DNA of 64,000 bases from an uncultured Bacteroidales bacterium. Lineage in GTDB: Bacteria > Bacteroidota > Bacteroidia > Bacteroidales > P3. Shown one piece after another: positions 25,537 through 33,651 of this stretch. A program made the position numbers and the translations under genes. Below the pieces are notes generated by a model that saw only the letters and a list, made by a program, of their open reading frames with translations, was not told the DNA's origin and did no database searches. How positions within the stretch are numbered: position 1 is the stretch's first letter; the number at the start of each line of letters is the position of its first letter. Where the stretch lies: assembly GCA_900318175.1 (NCBI GenBank), contig ONJQ01000005.1, positions 1-64,000 of the forward strand. The letters are read 5' to 3'.

Positions 25537-26076
25537 TCAAAGTTCATTCACCTGATGGATGAATTGACGTGCCTCCTGCTCTGTGGGGTCGCCTTGCGGG
25601 GTTGCAGGGGAGAAGATGATGCGGGAGCCTTCGACGGCACTCAGCGCGGCCACCTTGACAGCGGTGGCAATATCGTCCACGTCCACTACCCGCGGCAAGA
25701 GCGAGCCGAAGGCCTTGTGGAGGGCTTGGGTGTGGCCGCCTACACAGATGAGCATGTCCACCTTGCGGAGCGCAATGGTTTGCAGGGGGGTGTAGTTGGC
25801 CAAATCGTCAGCAGCCATGGCAATCCACACTACTGGGCCGGTGGTGTTCTGCATGGTGTAGAGGGTGGCGTTGACGCTGCGGGCTGCGGCATCGTTGATA
25901 TATTCTTTGCCGTGGATGGTGGCCACATGCTCCATGCGGTGCGCGGTCTCGTCCATGCGACGAAAACAGGAACGCAAAGCGCTGTCACGCATCTGGCGCA
26001 GCAAGGCTGTGTCCACGGAGGCAAGGCTGCCATGCATCCGTTCTCTACTCTGTTTTGCAAGTTGTTCTATGCTCAT
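25537..26076 (-). CDS. murD: Isolated MurD C-terminal domain (no catalytic domains)
   Basis: This 179-residue protein sits exactly where murD belongs, between mraY and ftsW. Residues 45-179 align with the C-terminal glutamate-ligase domain of MurD: AHRMEHVATIHGKEYINDAA, VVWIAMAADDLANYT, LICVGGHTQALHKAFG and IIFSPATPQGD. The Rossmann domain and the central ATPase domain with its P-loop are absent. Only 62 bases separate it from mraY, so they cannot hide in another frame. Conserved ligase-domain residues are also changed: the usual NDSKATN reads NDAAARS and SPACASFD reads SPATPQGD. It cannot be an active ligase. A complete murD must exist elsewhere, or another enzyme must supply D-Glu addition. 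The ORF is intact and has kept codon use like its neighbours, so a retained structural or regulatory role is possible. Confidence 0.8.
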   Translation of the reverse strand: MSIEQLAKQSRERMHGSLASVDTALLRQMRDSALRSCFRRMDETAHRMEHVATIHGKEYINDAAARSVNATLYTMQNTTGPVVWIAMAADDLANYTPLQTIALRKVDMLICVGGHTQALHKAFGSLLPRVVDVDDIATAVKVAALSAVEGSRIIFSPATPQGDPTEQEARQFIHQVNEL

Positions 26077-26084
26077 CTCTTTTT

Positions 26085-26124
26085 GAATGTGTTAATTCGT
26101 GAATGTGTTAATGCTTGAGTCTTT
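26085..26124 (-). repeat. Spacer repeat upstream of the MurD remnant
   Basis: Tandem 16-bp units GAATGTGTTAATTCGT and GAATGTGTTAATGCTT followed by GAGTCTTT, filling most of the mraY-murD gap. Confidence 0.85.
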
Positions 26125-26138
26125 ACCCCCGCTTTGTG

Positions 26139-27311
26139 CTATCTCAGTTTGAGTGTCACAATGCTGACAATGGCCAGCAGGATGCCGATGATGACGAAAC
26201 GTTGCACTATCTTTGGCTCGGGCAGTCCCTGCTTCTGGTAGTGGTGGTGGATGGGGGTCATGAGGAATGGCCGCTTTTCTATGGGCACGGCTTCGGAGGG
26301 TGGCAGATGGTGCTTGCGACGGTAGATTTTGCAGCCCCAACGCTGCCAGATGACGGAGAAGTCCTCAACCACATAGATGCCACAGAGGATGGGGAGCAGC
26401 AGCTCTTTGCGAATCAGCAACGCGAAGACGGCAATGATGCCGCCCAAGGCCAAGGAGCCTGTGTCGCCCATAAAGACTTCGGCAGGAAAAGTGTTGAACC
26501 AAAGGAAGCCCAGCGTGGCACCCACGAAGGCGGTGATGAAGACGGTGAGCTCGCCAATGTCGGAGAGGTAAACGATGTTCAGATAGTTGGACATGATGAT
26601 GTTGCCGGAGAGCCATGCCAGAATGGCCAACGCACCGCCAATGATGGAGGCCGTGGAGGTTGCCAGACCGTCAATGCCATCGGTGAGGTTGGCGGCATTG
26701 GAGACAGCCGTCACCACAAAGATGGCCACCAGCACGTAGACCACCCACACCCAGTCCGCGGTCCAGCTGCCCATCCAGCTGATGAGCCAGGCGTAGTCGA
26801 ATTCGTTGCCCTTAACAAAGGGGATGGTGGTCTTGGTGGAAGCAATGTCGGGATGGAAGGAGAGCAGCAGTCCCACGCCCAAACCCAGCATCACCTGGCC
26901 GAAGACCTTGAACTTGCCGGGCATGCCCGCTTTGTCCTTCTTGAAGACTTTGATATAGTCGTCGATAAAGCCGATAAGCCCGAGCCAAAGGGTGGTGACA
27001 AGCATGGTGATGACGTATACGTTGTCCAGTTTGGCCAGCAGCAGGGTGGGCACCACGATGGCCGCCAGGATGAGCAGACCGCCCATGGTGGGGGTGCCCT
27101 CTTTCTCTTTCTGCCCTTCGAGGCCGAGGTTGCGGACGGTCTCGCCTATAGACTTGCGGCGGATGAAACGGATGAAAGGCTTGCCGCAAAACAGCATGAT
27201 GAGCAGCGAGAGTATTGCCGCCATCGAAGCGCGGAACGATATGTATTGGAACACTCCCGCACCGGGAATGTCAAAAGCCTTGTCCAACCAGTCAAACAGA
27301 TAGTATAGCAT
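26139..27311 (-). CDS. mraY: MraY phospho-MurNAc-pentapeptide transferase
   Basis: The 390-residue integral membrane enzyme attaches phospho-MurNAc-pentapeptide to undecaprenyl phosphate, forming lipid I. Signatures are [23 protein letters not shown] (catalytic Asp pair), [12 protein letters not shown] and [12 protein letters not shown]. The last part contains the HHHYQKQG metal/substrate motif. About ten membrane segments are visible. Bacteroidota MraY proteins are longer than the E. coli enzyme, consistent with this size. It follows murE across a repeat-containing spacer. Confidence 0.96.
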   Translation of the reverse strand: MLYYLFDWLDKAFDIPGAGVFQYISFRASMAAILSLLIMLFCGKPFIRFIRRKSIGETVRNLGLEGQKEKEGTPTMGGLLILAAIVVPTLLLAKLDNVYVITMLVTTLWLGLIGFIDDYIKVFKKDKAGMPGKFKVFGQVMLGLGVGLLLSFHPDIASTKTTIPFVKGNEFDYAWLISWMGSWTADWVWVVYVLVAIFVVTAVSNAANLTDGIDGLATSTASIIGGALAILAWLSGNIIMSNYLNIVYLSDIGELTVFITAFVGATLGFLWFNTFPAEVFMGDTGSLALGGIIAVFALLIRKELLLPILCGIYVVEDFSVIWQRWGCKIYRRKHHLPPSEAVPIEKRPFLMTPIHHHYQKQGLPEPKIVQRFVIIGILLAIVSIVTLKLR

Positions 27312-27325
27312 AAGAGTTAATTTTT

Positions 27326-27377
27326 GAATGCGTTAATTCTTGAATATATTAATGTGCGAGTCTTATCTCATTTTTCA
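27326..27377 (-). repeat. Spacer repeat upstream of mraY
   Basis: A 16-bp unit GAATGCGTTAATTCTT, a diverged unit GAATATATTAATGTGC and the tail GAGTCTTATCTCATTTTTCA. The murE stop codon lies inside the tail. Confidence 0.85.
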
Positions 27378-28816
27378 GTTTTCAATTTCAGTAGTTCCTC
27401 TTTGTCGTCGAAGTGGTGTTTCACTCCGTTGATGTCCTGATACTTCTCATGACCCTTGCCGGCAACGAGAATGATGTCACCCTCGTGTGCCATCATGACG
27501 GCGGTCTTGATGGCCTGACGGCGGTCCGTGATGCGCACAGTGCGGCTCTTCTCCTCCAAGGTCAATCCCGCCTCCATGTCGTCAAGGATGCTCTCTGGAT
27601 CCTCAGTGCGTGGGTTGTCCGAGGTCAGCACCAGCCTGTCGCTCATGGTGCAGGCAATCTTGGCCATCTCGGGGCGCTTGGTCTTGTCGCGGTCGCCTCC
27701 GCAACCCACCACGGTGAGCATCTGCTGCCCCGCAGTGCGGATGTCGTTAATGGTTTCCAGCACGTTCTGCAGGGCGTCTGGCGTGTGGGCATAGTCCACA
27801 ATGGCGGTGATGCCATCAAGGTTCACATACTGGAAACGCCCCTCGGCAGCCTCCAGGGTACTGAGTAGTCGCAGTGCCAAAGGACGTTCGACACCAAGCA
27901 GCACCGCTGCGCCGTAGATGGCCGTGAGGTTGTAGGCGTTGAAGCGCCCCACCAAGCGGGCATACACCTCGTGGCCGTCCATTTCCAGAAGGGTGCCTCC
28001 GAAGGTCTCCTCCATGACCCTGCAACGGAAGTCGGCCATGCGCTGCAGACTGTATGTACTGACCTTGGCCTTGGTGTTCTGCACCATGACGCGCCCGTTG
28101 CGGTCGTCCACATTCACCAGTGCAAAGGCGGTGGCGGGCAGATGGTCGAAGAACATCTTCTTGGCGGCGATATAGTTTGCCATGGTCTTGTGGAAGTCCA
28201 GATGGTCGTGGGTCAGGTTGCTGAAAATGCCACCGGCAAAAGTGAGCCCCGCTATGCGGTTCTGCACTACGCTGTGGCTGCTCACCTCCATGAAGGCGTA
28301 TTGGCATCCTGCCTCCACCATTCGGGCCAGCAGGGCGTTCAGCTCAAGGGCATCGGGCGTGGTATGCGTGGCGGGCACCTCGTCGTCGTCAATCTTGTTG
28401 ACAATTGTGGAGAGGAGCCCCGCGTGGCATCCCATAGCGCGGAACAGGCGATGCAGGAGGGTGACGGTGGTGGTCTTTCCGTTGGTGCCGGTGATGCCGA
28501 CAAGCTTGAGGCGGCGCGAGGGATGACTGTACCAGTTGTCGGCCATCACGCCCAGCGCGTAGTCGCTGTTCTCCACAAGGACAAAAGCGATGCCCTCATA
28601 CTCCTCTTCAGGCATGCGCTGGCAGACCACGGCAGCAGCGCCCTGCTGCACAGCGGTCGGTATATAATCGTGCCCGTCCACGCGGGTCCCCACCTGTGCC
28701 ACGAAGCAACTGCCCTGCCCCACCTTGCGCGAGTCGAAGCAGATGTCCGTCACCTCTGGGTTGCCCGCCACAGGGCGGAGCGGTGTGATTCCTTCTATAA
28801 GCGATTGCAGTCTCAT
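27368..28816 (-). CDS. murE: MurE, UDP-MurNAc-L-Ala-D-Glu--diaminopimelate ligase
   Basis: The 482-residue ligase adds the third stem-peptide residue. The P-loop reads VGITGTNGKTTTVTLL near residue 110, and the central and C-terminal domains contain DYAHTPDALQNVL and LTSDNPRTEDP. The DNPR motif marks specificity for meso-diaminopimelate over lysine. I chose the ATG at 28816 (MRLQSLIEG); the upstream in-frame start lies inside the intergenic repeat and adds residues derived from it. The gene is flanked by a repeat on each side. Confidence 0.95.
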   Translation of the reverse strand: MRLQSLIEGITPLRPVAGNPEVTDICFDSRKVGQGSCFVAQVGTRVDGHDYIPTAVQQGAAAVVCQRMPEEEYEGIAFVLVENSDYALGVMADNWYSHPSRRLKLVGITGTNGKTTTVTLLHRLFRAMGCHAGLLSTIVNKIDDDEVPATHTTPDALELNALLARMVEAGCQYAFMEVSSHSVVQNRIAGLTFAGGIFSNLTHDHLDFHKTMANYIAAKKMFFDHLPATAFALVNVDDRNGRVMVQNTKAKVSTYSLQRMADFRCRVMEETFGGTLLEMDGHEVYARLVGRFNAYNLTAIYGAAVLLGVERPLALRLLSTLEAAEGRFQYVNLDGITAIVDYAHTPDALQNVLETINDIRTAGQQMLTVVGCGGDRDKTKRPEMAKIACTMSDRLVLTSDNPRTEDPESILDDMEAGLTLEEKSRTVRITDRRQAIKTAVMMAHEGDIILVAGKGHEKYQDINGVKHHFDDKEELLKLKTEK

Positions 28817-28820
28817 TTTA

Positions 28821-28872
28821 TTAATTCTTGAATGTGTCAATGTGTTAATGCGTGAGTCTTATTTCACTTTTC
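28821..28872 (-). repeat. Spacer repeat upstream of murE, overlapping ftsI end
   Basis: Contains TTAATTCTT, GAATGTGTCAATGTGTTAATGCGT (written in parts here because the unit is disturbed) and GAGTCTTATTTCACTTTTC. The last codons and the stop of ftsI read through its tail. Confidence 0.8.
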
Positions 28873-31073
28873 TGCAGTTCCAATGTCACGGTCGTTCCCT
28901 TGCGGGCGGCAGTGCGGGCGGCGGGCGATTGCGAAACCACCTTGCCCTGACCCGTGAAGCGCACGCGCATGCCCGCGGCACGCAGCAGGGCCATAGCGTC
29001 CCTTACCGTCATCCCGTGGCAGTCCGGCACCCTGCCCTGCGGCACATCATAGTCCACATAGAGTCCCTTGCCCGGGTCATAGACCGTCCACTCCGTAAAC
29101 CTTGCGCTGTCAGGCTGTGCAAAGGGCAGCCCCAACAAATTGTGGGCGGCTTGGAGCCCCGCGCGGCGGCCCTTGGTGAGCACCGGGCGCATCACACGGC
29201 CCGAATCCTGCAAGTCCACGCTCCCCAGCTCCTCGTCAAAAGCCACCACGCAGTCAGCAATCTTCTTGAACACAGGGGCGGCGGCCATACGTCCGGCTAT
29301 GCTCGTCCTTTCCACCAGCACCAGACAGGTGTACTTCGGATTCTCAGCGGGGAAGAAACCCACGAATGAAGAGTTCTTTATGCTCTTGTCACTGATACCC
29401 TGCGTCGTGCCCGTCTTACCACCGATGCCGTAGACCGTGTTGTACACATTGTTGCCCGTGCCGTTCTTCACCACGCCCACCAGCAACTCGCGCATCTGCT
29501 TGGCCACCTCCTCGCTGCACACCCTCTCGTTCAGCACCACCGGCTTCACACTCCGTCCGCGTCCGCCCTCAATCACCTCCTTGCAGAAGAGGGGTTTCAC
29601 CATCTTGCCGCCGTTAGCCAAGGCGTTGTAGAATGTCACCACCTGCAGGGGCGTCACCGTGGCGCTGTAGCCATAGCTGAGGTTCAAGAAATCGCGGTCC
29701 GAATTAAGGTTCACCACGCGGGTGTTGGGTTCGATGACATCAAGGTCCGGGTGCAACCTTCCGAAGGGGAAGACACCCTCGATGCCCTTCTTCAGGTCGT
29801 CGCGACGGTTGCGGTAATACTCCCATGCCAGCTCGCACATGCCCACATTGCTGCTCTGCGCCAGCACCCCGGCCAGGTTGGCCGTGTCCGTCGTGTAGCC
29901 ATGGCCTGCGTTAATCTCGCCGCTCGTGGCGCTATAGCGTTTCACGCCGCCGCACTGCACGCGCTTTGACGTGTCCAGTTCAATCTTCTTGTCGTTAAAC
30001 ATGGCCACCATGGCCACCGTTTTAAAGGTCGAGCCCGGCTCATAGCTGTCGCTGCACGCCACATTGCTCCACAGGTTCTCACTGAGGTGCCCCGTCGTGT
30101 CGCGCGTCAGGCTGCTGCATGCAAGCACGTAGCCCGTCTTCACCTCCATCAGTATGGCGCATCCCGCCTGGCCGCCGTACTGGTTCATCGAGCTGCGCAA
30201 AGCGCTCTCCGCAATATCCTGGTAGCGGGTGTCGATTGTGGCCACAATGTTCTTTCCGTCCACGCGGTGGCGCACCAGGGTTGAGTCTTCGTCCGGCACG
30301 CTGCCGTCCTCCACGGCTATCCATGTGCCCCTCGTCAAGCGGCGGCACAGATACTGGCCGTCCTGCCCGCGCAGCACACTGTCGTAGTAACCCTCCAGGC
30401 CCGTGTAGCCCTCACGGTTCGGGGTCTTGTAATGCAACCCGATGACATTCTCGCCCATATTACCGTAGATGTGGGCGCGCACAAAACTCTTCACGTCGCC
30501 GTCCGCCGTCCTCTCCACCACGCAGCGGCCCCAGCCGGGCAACTTGCGGATGGCATCCCATTTCGAGTACGGCACGCGGCGTTCCACATACAGGCAGCGG
30601 CTCGGCTTCTCCTTGTTGCGCTCACGCACTATGCGGTTGTAGTAATACTCATACGACCTGTTCGGGAACAGCTCATGCAGCATGCGACACACCTTCGGGA
30701 GGTTCTCCCACCACAGTCTTTCATTCTTCTCGTCACCTATGCAGCTCTCCATCACCACTTGGCCTTTCTTATCCACAACCTCGTTGCCATGGCTGTCGCG
30801 CTTCGGCCAGCGGCCCAAGTCCACACAGAAGTCGCAGACCGGCACCGTGGTGGCCAGCACCTTTCCGTCGGACGAGAAGATGGTGCCCCTGCGGGCCTCC
30901 TCCGTGCGGGTAATCTCCTCACGGCAGCGGGCCTTCTCGCGCCACATCTCCCCGTTCACCACTTGCGTGTTGATGGTGCACAGCAGCATGCCCCCGCCGA
31001 TTACAACCACTATCAGCAGATACAGCACCAACATCTTGGTGAACAGAACCTTATTATGTCTATTGTCTTCCAA
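28845..31073 (-). CDS. ftsI: Septal class B penicillin-binding protein with PASTA domain
   Basis: The 742-residue transpeptidase crosslinks septal peptidoglycan with FtsW. One N-terminal membrane span (LVLYLLIVVVIGGGMLLC) is followed by a PBP dimerisation region and the transpeptidase domain, with the SxxK motif in EPGSTFKTVAMV, SSN in AQSSNVGM and KTG in GGKTGTTQG. A C-terminal PASTA domain (VPDCHGMTVRDAMALLRAAG) ends in VTLELQ. The final residues SEIRLTH come from the spacer repeat. The start is TTG at 31073; a stop precedes it in frame. Its place between ftsL and murE identifies it as FtsI. Confidence 0.94.
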   Translation of the reverse strand: MEDNRHNKVLFTKMLVLYLLIVVVIGGGMLLCTINTQVVNGEMWREKARCREEITRTEEARRGTIFSSDGKVLATTVPVCDFCVDLGRWPKRDSHGNEVVDKKGQVVMESCIGDEKNERLWWENLPKVCRMLHELFPNRSYEYYYNRIVRERNKEKPSRCLYVERRVPYSKWDAIRKLPGWGRCVVERTADGDVKSFVRAHIYGNMGENVIGLHYKTPNREGYTGLEGYYDSVLRGQDGQYLCRRLTRGTWIAVEDGSVPDEDSTLVRHRVDGKNIVATIDTRYQDIAESALRSSMNQYGGQAGCAILMEVKTGYVLACSSLTRDTTGHLSENLWSNVACSDSYEPGSTFKTVAMVAMFNDKKIELDTSKRVQCGGVKRYSATSGEINAGHGYTTDTANLAGVLAQSSNVGMCELAWEYYRNRRDDLKKGIEGVFPFGRLHPDLDVIEPNTRVVNLNSDRDFLNLSYGYSATVTPLQVVTFYNALANGGKMVKPLFCKEVIEGGRGRSVKPVVLNERVCSEEVAKQMRELLVGVVKNGTGNNVYNTVYGIGGKTGTTQGISDKSIKNSSFVGFFPAENPKYTCLVLVERTSIAGRMAAAPVFKKIADCVVAFDEELGSVDLQDSGRVMRPVLTKGRRAGLQAAHNLLGLPFAQPDSARFTEWTVYDPGKGLYVDYDVPQGRVPDCHGMTVRDAMALLRAAGMRVRFTGQGKVVSQSPAARTAARKGTTVTLELQKSEIRLTH

Positions 31074-31117
31074 TTCGAATGGGTTAAAGTGTTATTGTGC
31101 TATATGTTTTTCTGTGC

Positions 31118-31534
31118 TCAGTTTTTCAAGTACTTCTCCATGCCGTCAACATCCAGTTCGTAGGGAGGTCCCGCGGTGATGCCTATTCCAGTGCCATCAA
31201 GCATCTCGGCGATCTGCGAAATCTTGATGGTCTCCTGGTAGCGTTTCTGCAGTTCGATGCGGGCCTCGCGCAGGTAGGTGATGCGTTCCTGTGCGGCGGC
31301 GCGTTCCTTGGTCAGGTCCTCAACCCTGTAACGGTTATAGACCAGCAGAATGGCGTAGAAGCAGAGCATCACAATCAGAGGGCCCTGCCGCAGCACAGCG
31401 CGGCTCTGCAACACATCGCCACCCAAAATACGAGCCACCCAGTTGGGCTTTTTGCGCTCCGTGGGCTGCTGCTGGGTATTGGTCTCAGCCATGGGCTGAC
31501 CCTCCTCGACGGTGTTCTGTTCCTGCTTGTCCAT
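31118..31534 (-). CDS. ftsL: FtsL-like division protein
   Basis: The 138-residue bitopic protein has a hydrophilic Gln/Glu-rich N-terminus, one membrane span (LIVMLCFYAILLVYNRYR) and a periplasmic coiled coil (LTKERAAAQERITYLREARIE). It matches the Bacteroidota FtsL-type family and lies between rsmH and ftsI, as expected. It joins FtsQ and FtsB to activate FtsW-FtsI. The ATG at 31534 is preferred over a TTG two codons upstream. Confidence 0.85.
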   Translation of the reverse strand: MDKQEQNTVEEGQPMAETNTQQQPTERKKPNWVARILGGDVLQSRAVLRQGPLIVMLCFYAILLVYNRYRVEDLTKERAAAQERITYLREARIELQKRYQETIKISQIAEMLDGTGIGITAGPPYELDVDGMEKYLKN

Positions 31535-31557
31535 TATCAACGCTATATTTTTAATTC

Positions 31558-32463
31558 CTAACTCTTTATGATACGTTTAGCCACACGCAGCCGCGCGCTG
31601 CGGGAACGCGGGTTGAGCTGCACCTCCTGCTCGGTAGCCACAATGGCCTTGCGGCTTACGGGCACAAGCGGCACTATGGGGTTGCCGTAGAAATCCTTCT
31701 CCACCTCGCCCTCGAAGTTGCCGGCACGGAAGTAGTTCTTCACCAGTCTGTCCTCCAGCGAGTGGTAGGACATCACCACCATCCTGCCCTCAGGTTTCAG
31801 CAATTCGGTCCCTTGTTGCAGCAGTGCCTGCAGGGCCTCCAACTCACCGTTGACCACAATGCGGAGGGCCTGAAACAGCATGGCCAAATACTTGTTCTCC
31901 ATGCCGCGGGGCAAGTGGCGGCTCACTGCATTGCGGAGGTCGAAAGTGGTGACTATCTCGGCTTCGGAACGTGCGTGGCAGATAGCTCTTGCCATCTGGC
32001 GGGCGTTGGGCAACTCACCATACAGTCGCAACATCTGCGCCAGCTCCTCCTCGGAGGCGGTGTTGACCAGCGTGCGCGCCGTCAACTCCTGTCGGCGGTC
32101 CATGCGCAGGTCCAATTCGCCCTCCAATCGGGTGGAGAAGCCACGCTCGGCCTCATCGAACTGGTGCGACGACACCCCGAGGTCTGCCAACAGGCCGTCC
32201 ACAGCCCTCACGCCCTCAAGACGGAGGAAACTCTTCACATGCTTGAAATTCTCATGTATCAGCTTGAACCGCGGGTCGTCAATGGCATTGGCCAAGGCAT
32301 CGGCATCCTGGTCAAAAGCAAAGAGACGCCCATCGGGCCCCAGGTGCGACAAAATAGCACGCGAGTGGCCGCCTCCCCCAAAGGTGGCGTCCACATAGGT
32401 CCCGTCAGGACGAATGTTCAGATTCTCGATGCATTCATTGAGCATCACCGGTTGATGGTACAT
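31558..32463 (-). CDS. rsmH: 16S rRNA (cytosine-1402-N4)-methyltransferase RsmH
   Basis: The 301-residue SAM-dependent enzyme methylates N4 of C1402 in 16S rRNA. Motif I is YVDATFGGGGHSRAIL, followed by FAFDQDADAL, and the C-terminal part contains VMSYHSLEDRLVKNYF. The gene begins inside the last 29 bases of mraZ, so expression is coupled. This mraZ-rsmH start of the dcw cluster is highly conserved. Confidence 0.96.
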   Translation of the reverse strand: MYHQPVMLNECIENLNIRPDGTYVDATFGGGGHSRAILSHLGPDGRLFAFDQDADALANAIDDPRFKLIHENFKHVKSFLRLEGVRAVDGLLADLGVSSHQFDEAERGFSTRLEGELDLRMDRRQELTARTLVNTASEEELAQMLRLYGELPNARQMARAICHARSEAEIVTTFDLRNAVSRHLPRGMENKYLAMLFQALRIVVNGELEALQALLQQGTELLKPEGRMVVMSYHSLEDRLVKNYFRAGNFEGEVEKDFYGNPIVPLVPVSRKAIVATEQEVQLNPRSRSARLRVAKRIIKS

Positions 32464-32932
32464 CGTTCAGCATAGTTTGTGTAGCCGAGGACTTCCGTCC
32501 CAGTCTACTGTCAACAATCGAAGCGAAATCGACAATTTCGCTGTTCATCTTGTCGTATGCCGAACGTTCCCAAATCTCGATGCACTTGCCCGTTGACTGG
32601 AGTACAATCTCCTTCGCGTTGCCGATTACCGACTTCCGCTCCGGGGGCACCATCAGGCGGTCGTTGCTGTCCAGCTCCACGAGGTTGGCACGCGTCATCT
32701 GCCGCATGATTTGGTTGTCGCGGATGCTGTAAGGATTCAACTCTTTTCGGAGGGTTTCCACCTCATCCTGGAAACTGGCATACGTCCATAGCTCCAAACA
32801 CTCGGCTGTAAACCCTTGACGGATTACAAAACGGCAATCCTCCGTTTCCAATTGCCTTTTTAGGGCAATCGGGAACTTGAAACGACCGTTCGAATCTATC
32901 TTACAGTATTCTGTACCAAGTATTAAAGCCAT
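32435..32932 (-). CDS. mraZ: MraZ transcriptional regulator
   Basis: The 165-residue protein carries two SpoVT/AbrB-like repeats, the first near YCKIDSNGRFKFPIALKRQL and the second near VELDSNDRLMVPPE. MraZ oligomerises into a ring and binds direct repeats in front of its own gene, usually repressing the dcw operon. It is the first gene of the cluster here. The upstream 85 bases contain a weak TATTTTAG element at 32957-32964 on the minus strand, but I see no clear MraZ operator. The C-terminal 20 residues form a Ser/Thr-rich tail overlapping rsmH. Confidence 0.94.
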   Translation of the reverse strand: MALILGTEYCKIDSNGRFKFPIALKRQLETEDCRFVIRQGFTAECLELWTYASFQDEVETLRKELNPYSIRDNQIMRQMTRANLVELDSNDRLMVPPERKSVIGNAKEIVLQSTGKCIEIWERSAYDKMNSEIVDFASIVDSRLGRKSSATQTMLNDVPSTGDAQ

Positions 32933-33240
32933 TTATATATACTATTTTTCAGAATGCTAAAATACAACTATTTTTCCAATAATTGCCATTTTTTGCCAAA
33001 AAAAGTTTTCAACTGCCATTTTTTCATATCCCGCTTATACGCAATTGCCGAAAAAAAGTTTCATTTTTCGACAAAAATCTGTTCATAAATTTTTTGCCGG
33101 AGGCTCCCTGAGGGTCAGTTACTAACGCTCGGATAAGTGGTTGACCCCTGCCTGACGGCCACGTTCAGCCCCATATTCACACGGCAGCATACACACCTCA
33201 TTTCCAGACTTTCTCCACTCGTTGTTTTTCAGTTGTTCCT

Positions 33241-33279
33241 CATTTGTTCCTCATTTGTTCCTCTTTCATTGGACAAATG
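33241..33279 (-). repeat. Dispersed hairpin repeat, copy B
   Basis: A 39-bp segment that reads CATTTGTCCAATGAAA then AGGAACAAATGAGGAACAAA on the minus strand. It matches 48389-48427 (plus strand) with a single difference. CATTTGT and ACAAATG inside it can pair. Confidence 0.8.
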
Positions 33280-33448
33280 GTACAACTAACGACCCCTCTC
33301 TGACCCCGAAGGAGCGACCCTACTACGAGCGAACGGAACAGCAACCGCGACAGCACGCCGACCGGGCACCGAGAGCGGGAGAGGGTGCCGCAGTGGCAGC
33401 AACGAAAGCGATAGAATGAAAAAAGTTATTGAATTAAAAAAAAATCGT

Positions 33449-33456
33449 ATTTTTGC
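33449..33456 (+). promoter_or_regulatory. Putative -7 element for the S46 peptidase gene
   Basis: TATTTTTG matches TAnnTTTG; the preceding 20 bases are A/T-rich with no clear TTTG at the usual spacing. It predicts a 5' leader of about 190 bases before the ATG at 33652. Confidence 0.5.
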
Positions 33457-33651
33457 ACTTCAAAAAAGATTGGCAGACATAGCGGTAGGGCTGTCGGAGA
33501 ATGGCACAAAAGGGGAAGGATGCTGATGCCGTTCCACACCGTGCAGCACATTGTCCACCAATACGATGCAACACACAGCCTCGCATCGGATACGATGCTC
33601 AGGCCATTATTATATACGGAAAAAACAATATTATTAATAAATACTATCAAC

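Larger units (their letters stand above)
32933..33651. other. Intergenic region between mraZ and the S46 peptidase gene
   Basis: This 719-base stretch has divergent genes on both sides. Near mraZ it is AT-rich with repeated TTGCCATTTTTTGCC-like words. The middle (33090-33240) is GC-rich without a credible ORF. Then comes a dispersed hairpin repeat (33241-33279), a purine-rich GAGCG/GCGAAAGCG tract, a -7 element at 33449 and an unusually long leader of about 190 bases for the peptidase gene. Confidence 0.6.

Noticed and set aside
26077-26138. Missing MurD domains hidden by a frameshift upstream
   Set aside because: Only 62 bases separate the MurD remnant from the mraY stop and they are filled by the spacer repeat; no other frame encodes a P-loop.
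32957-32964. mraZ promoter
   Set aside because: TATTTTAG deviates from TAnnTTTG and has no -33 partner at 19-21 bases; too weak to list as a feature.
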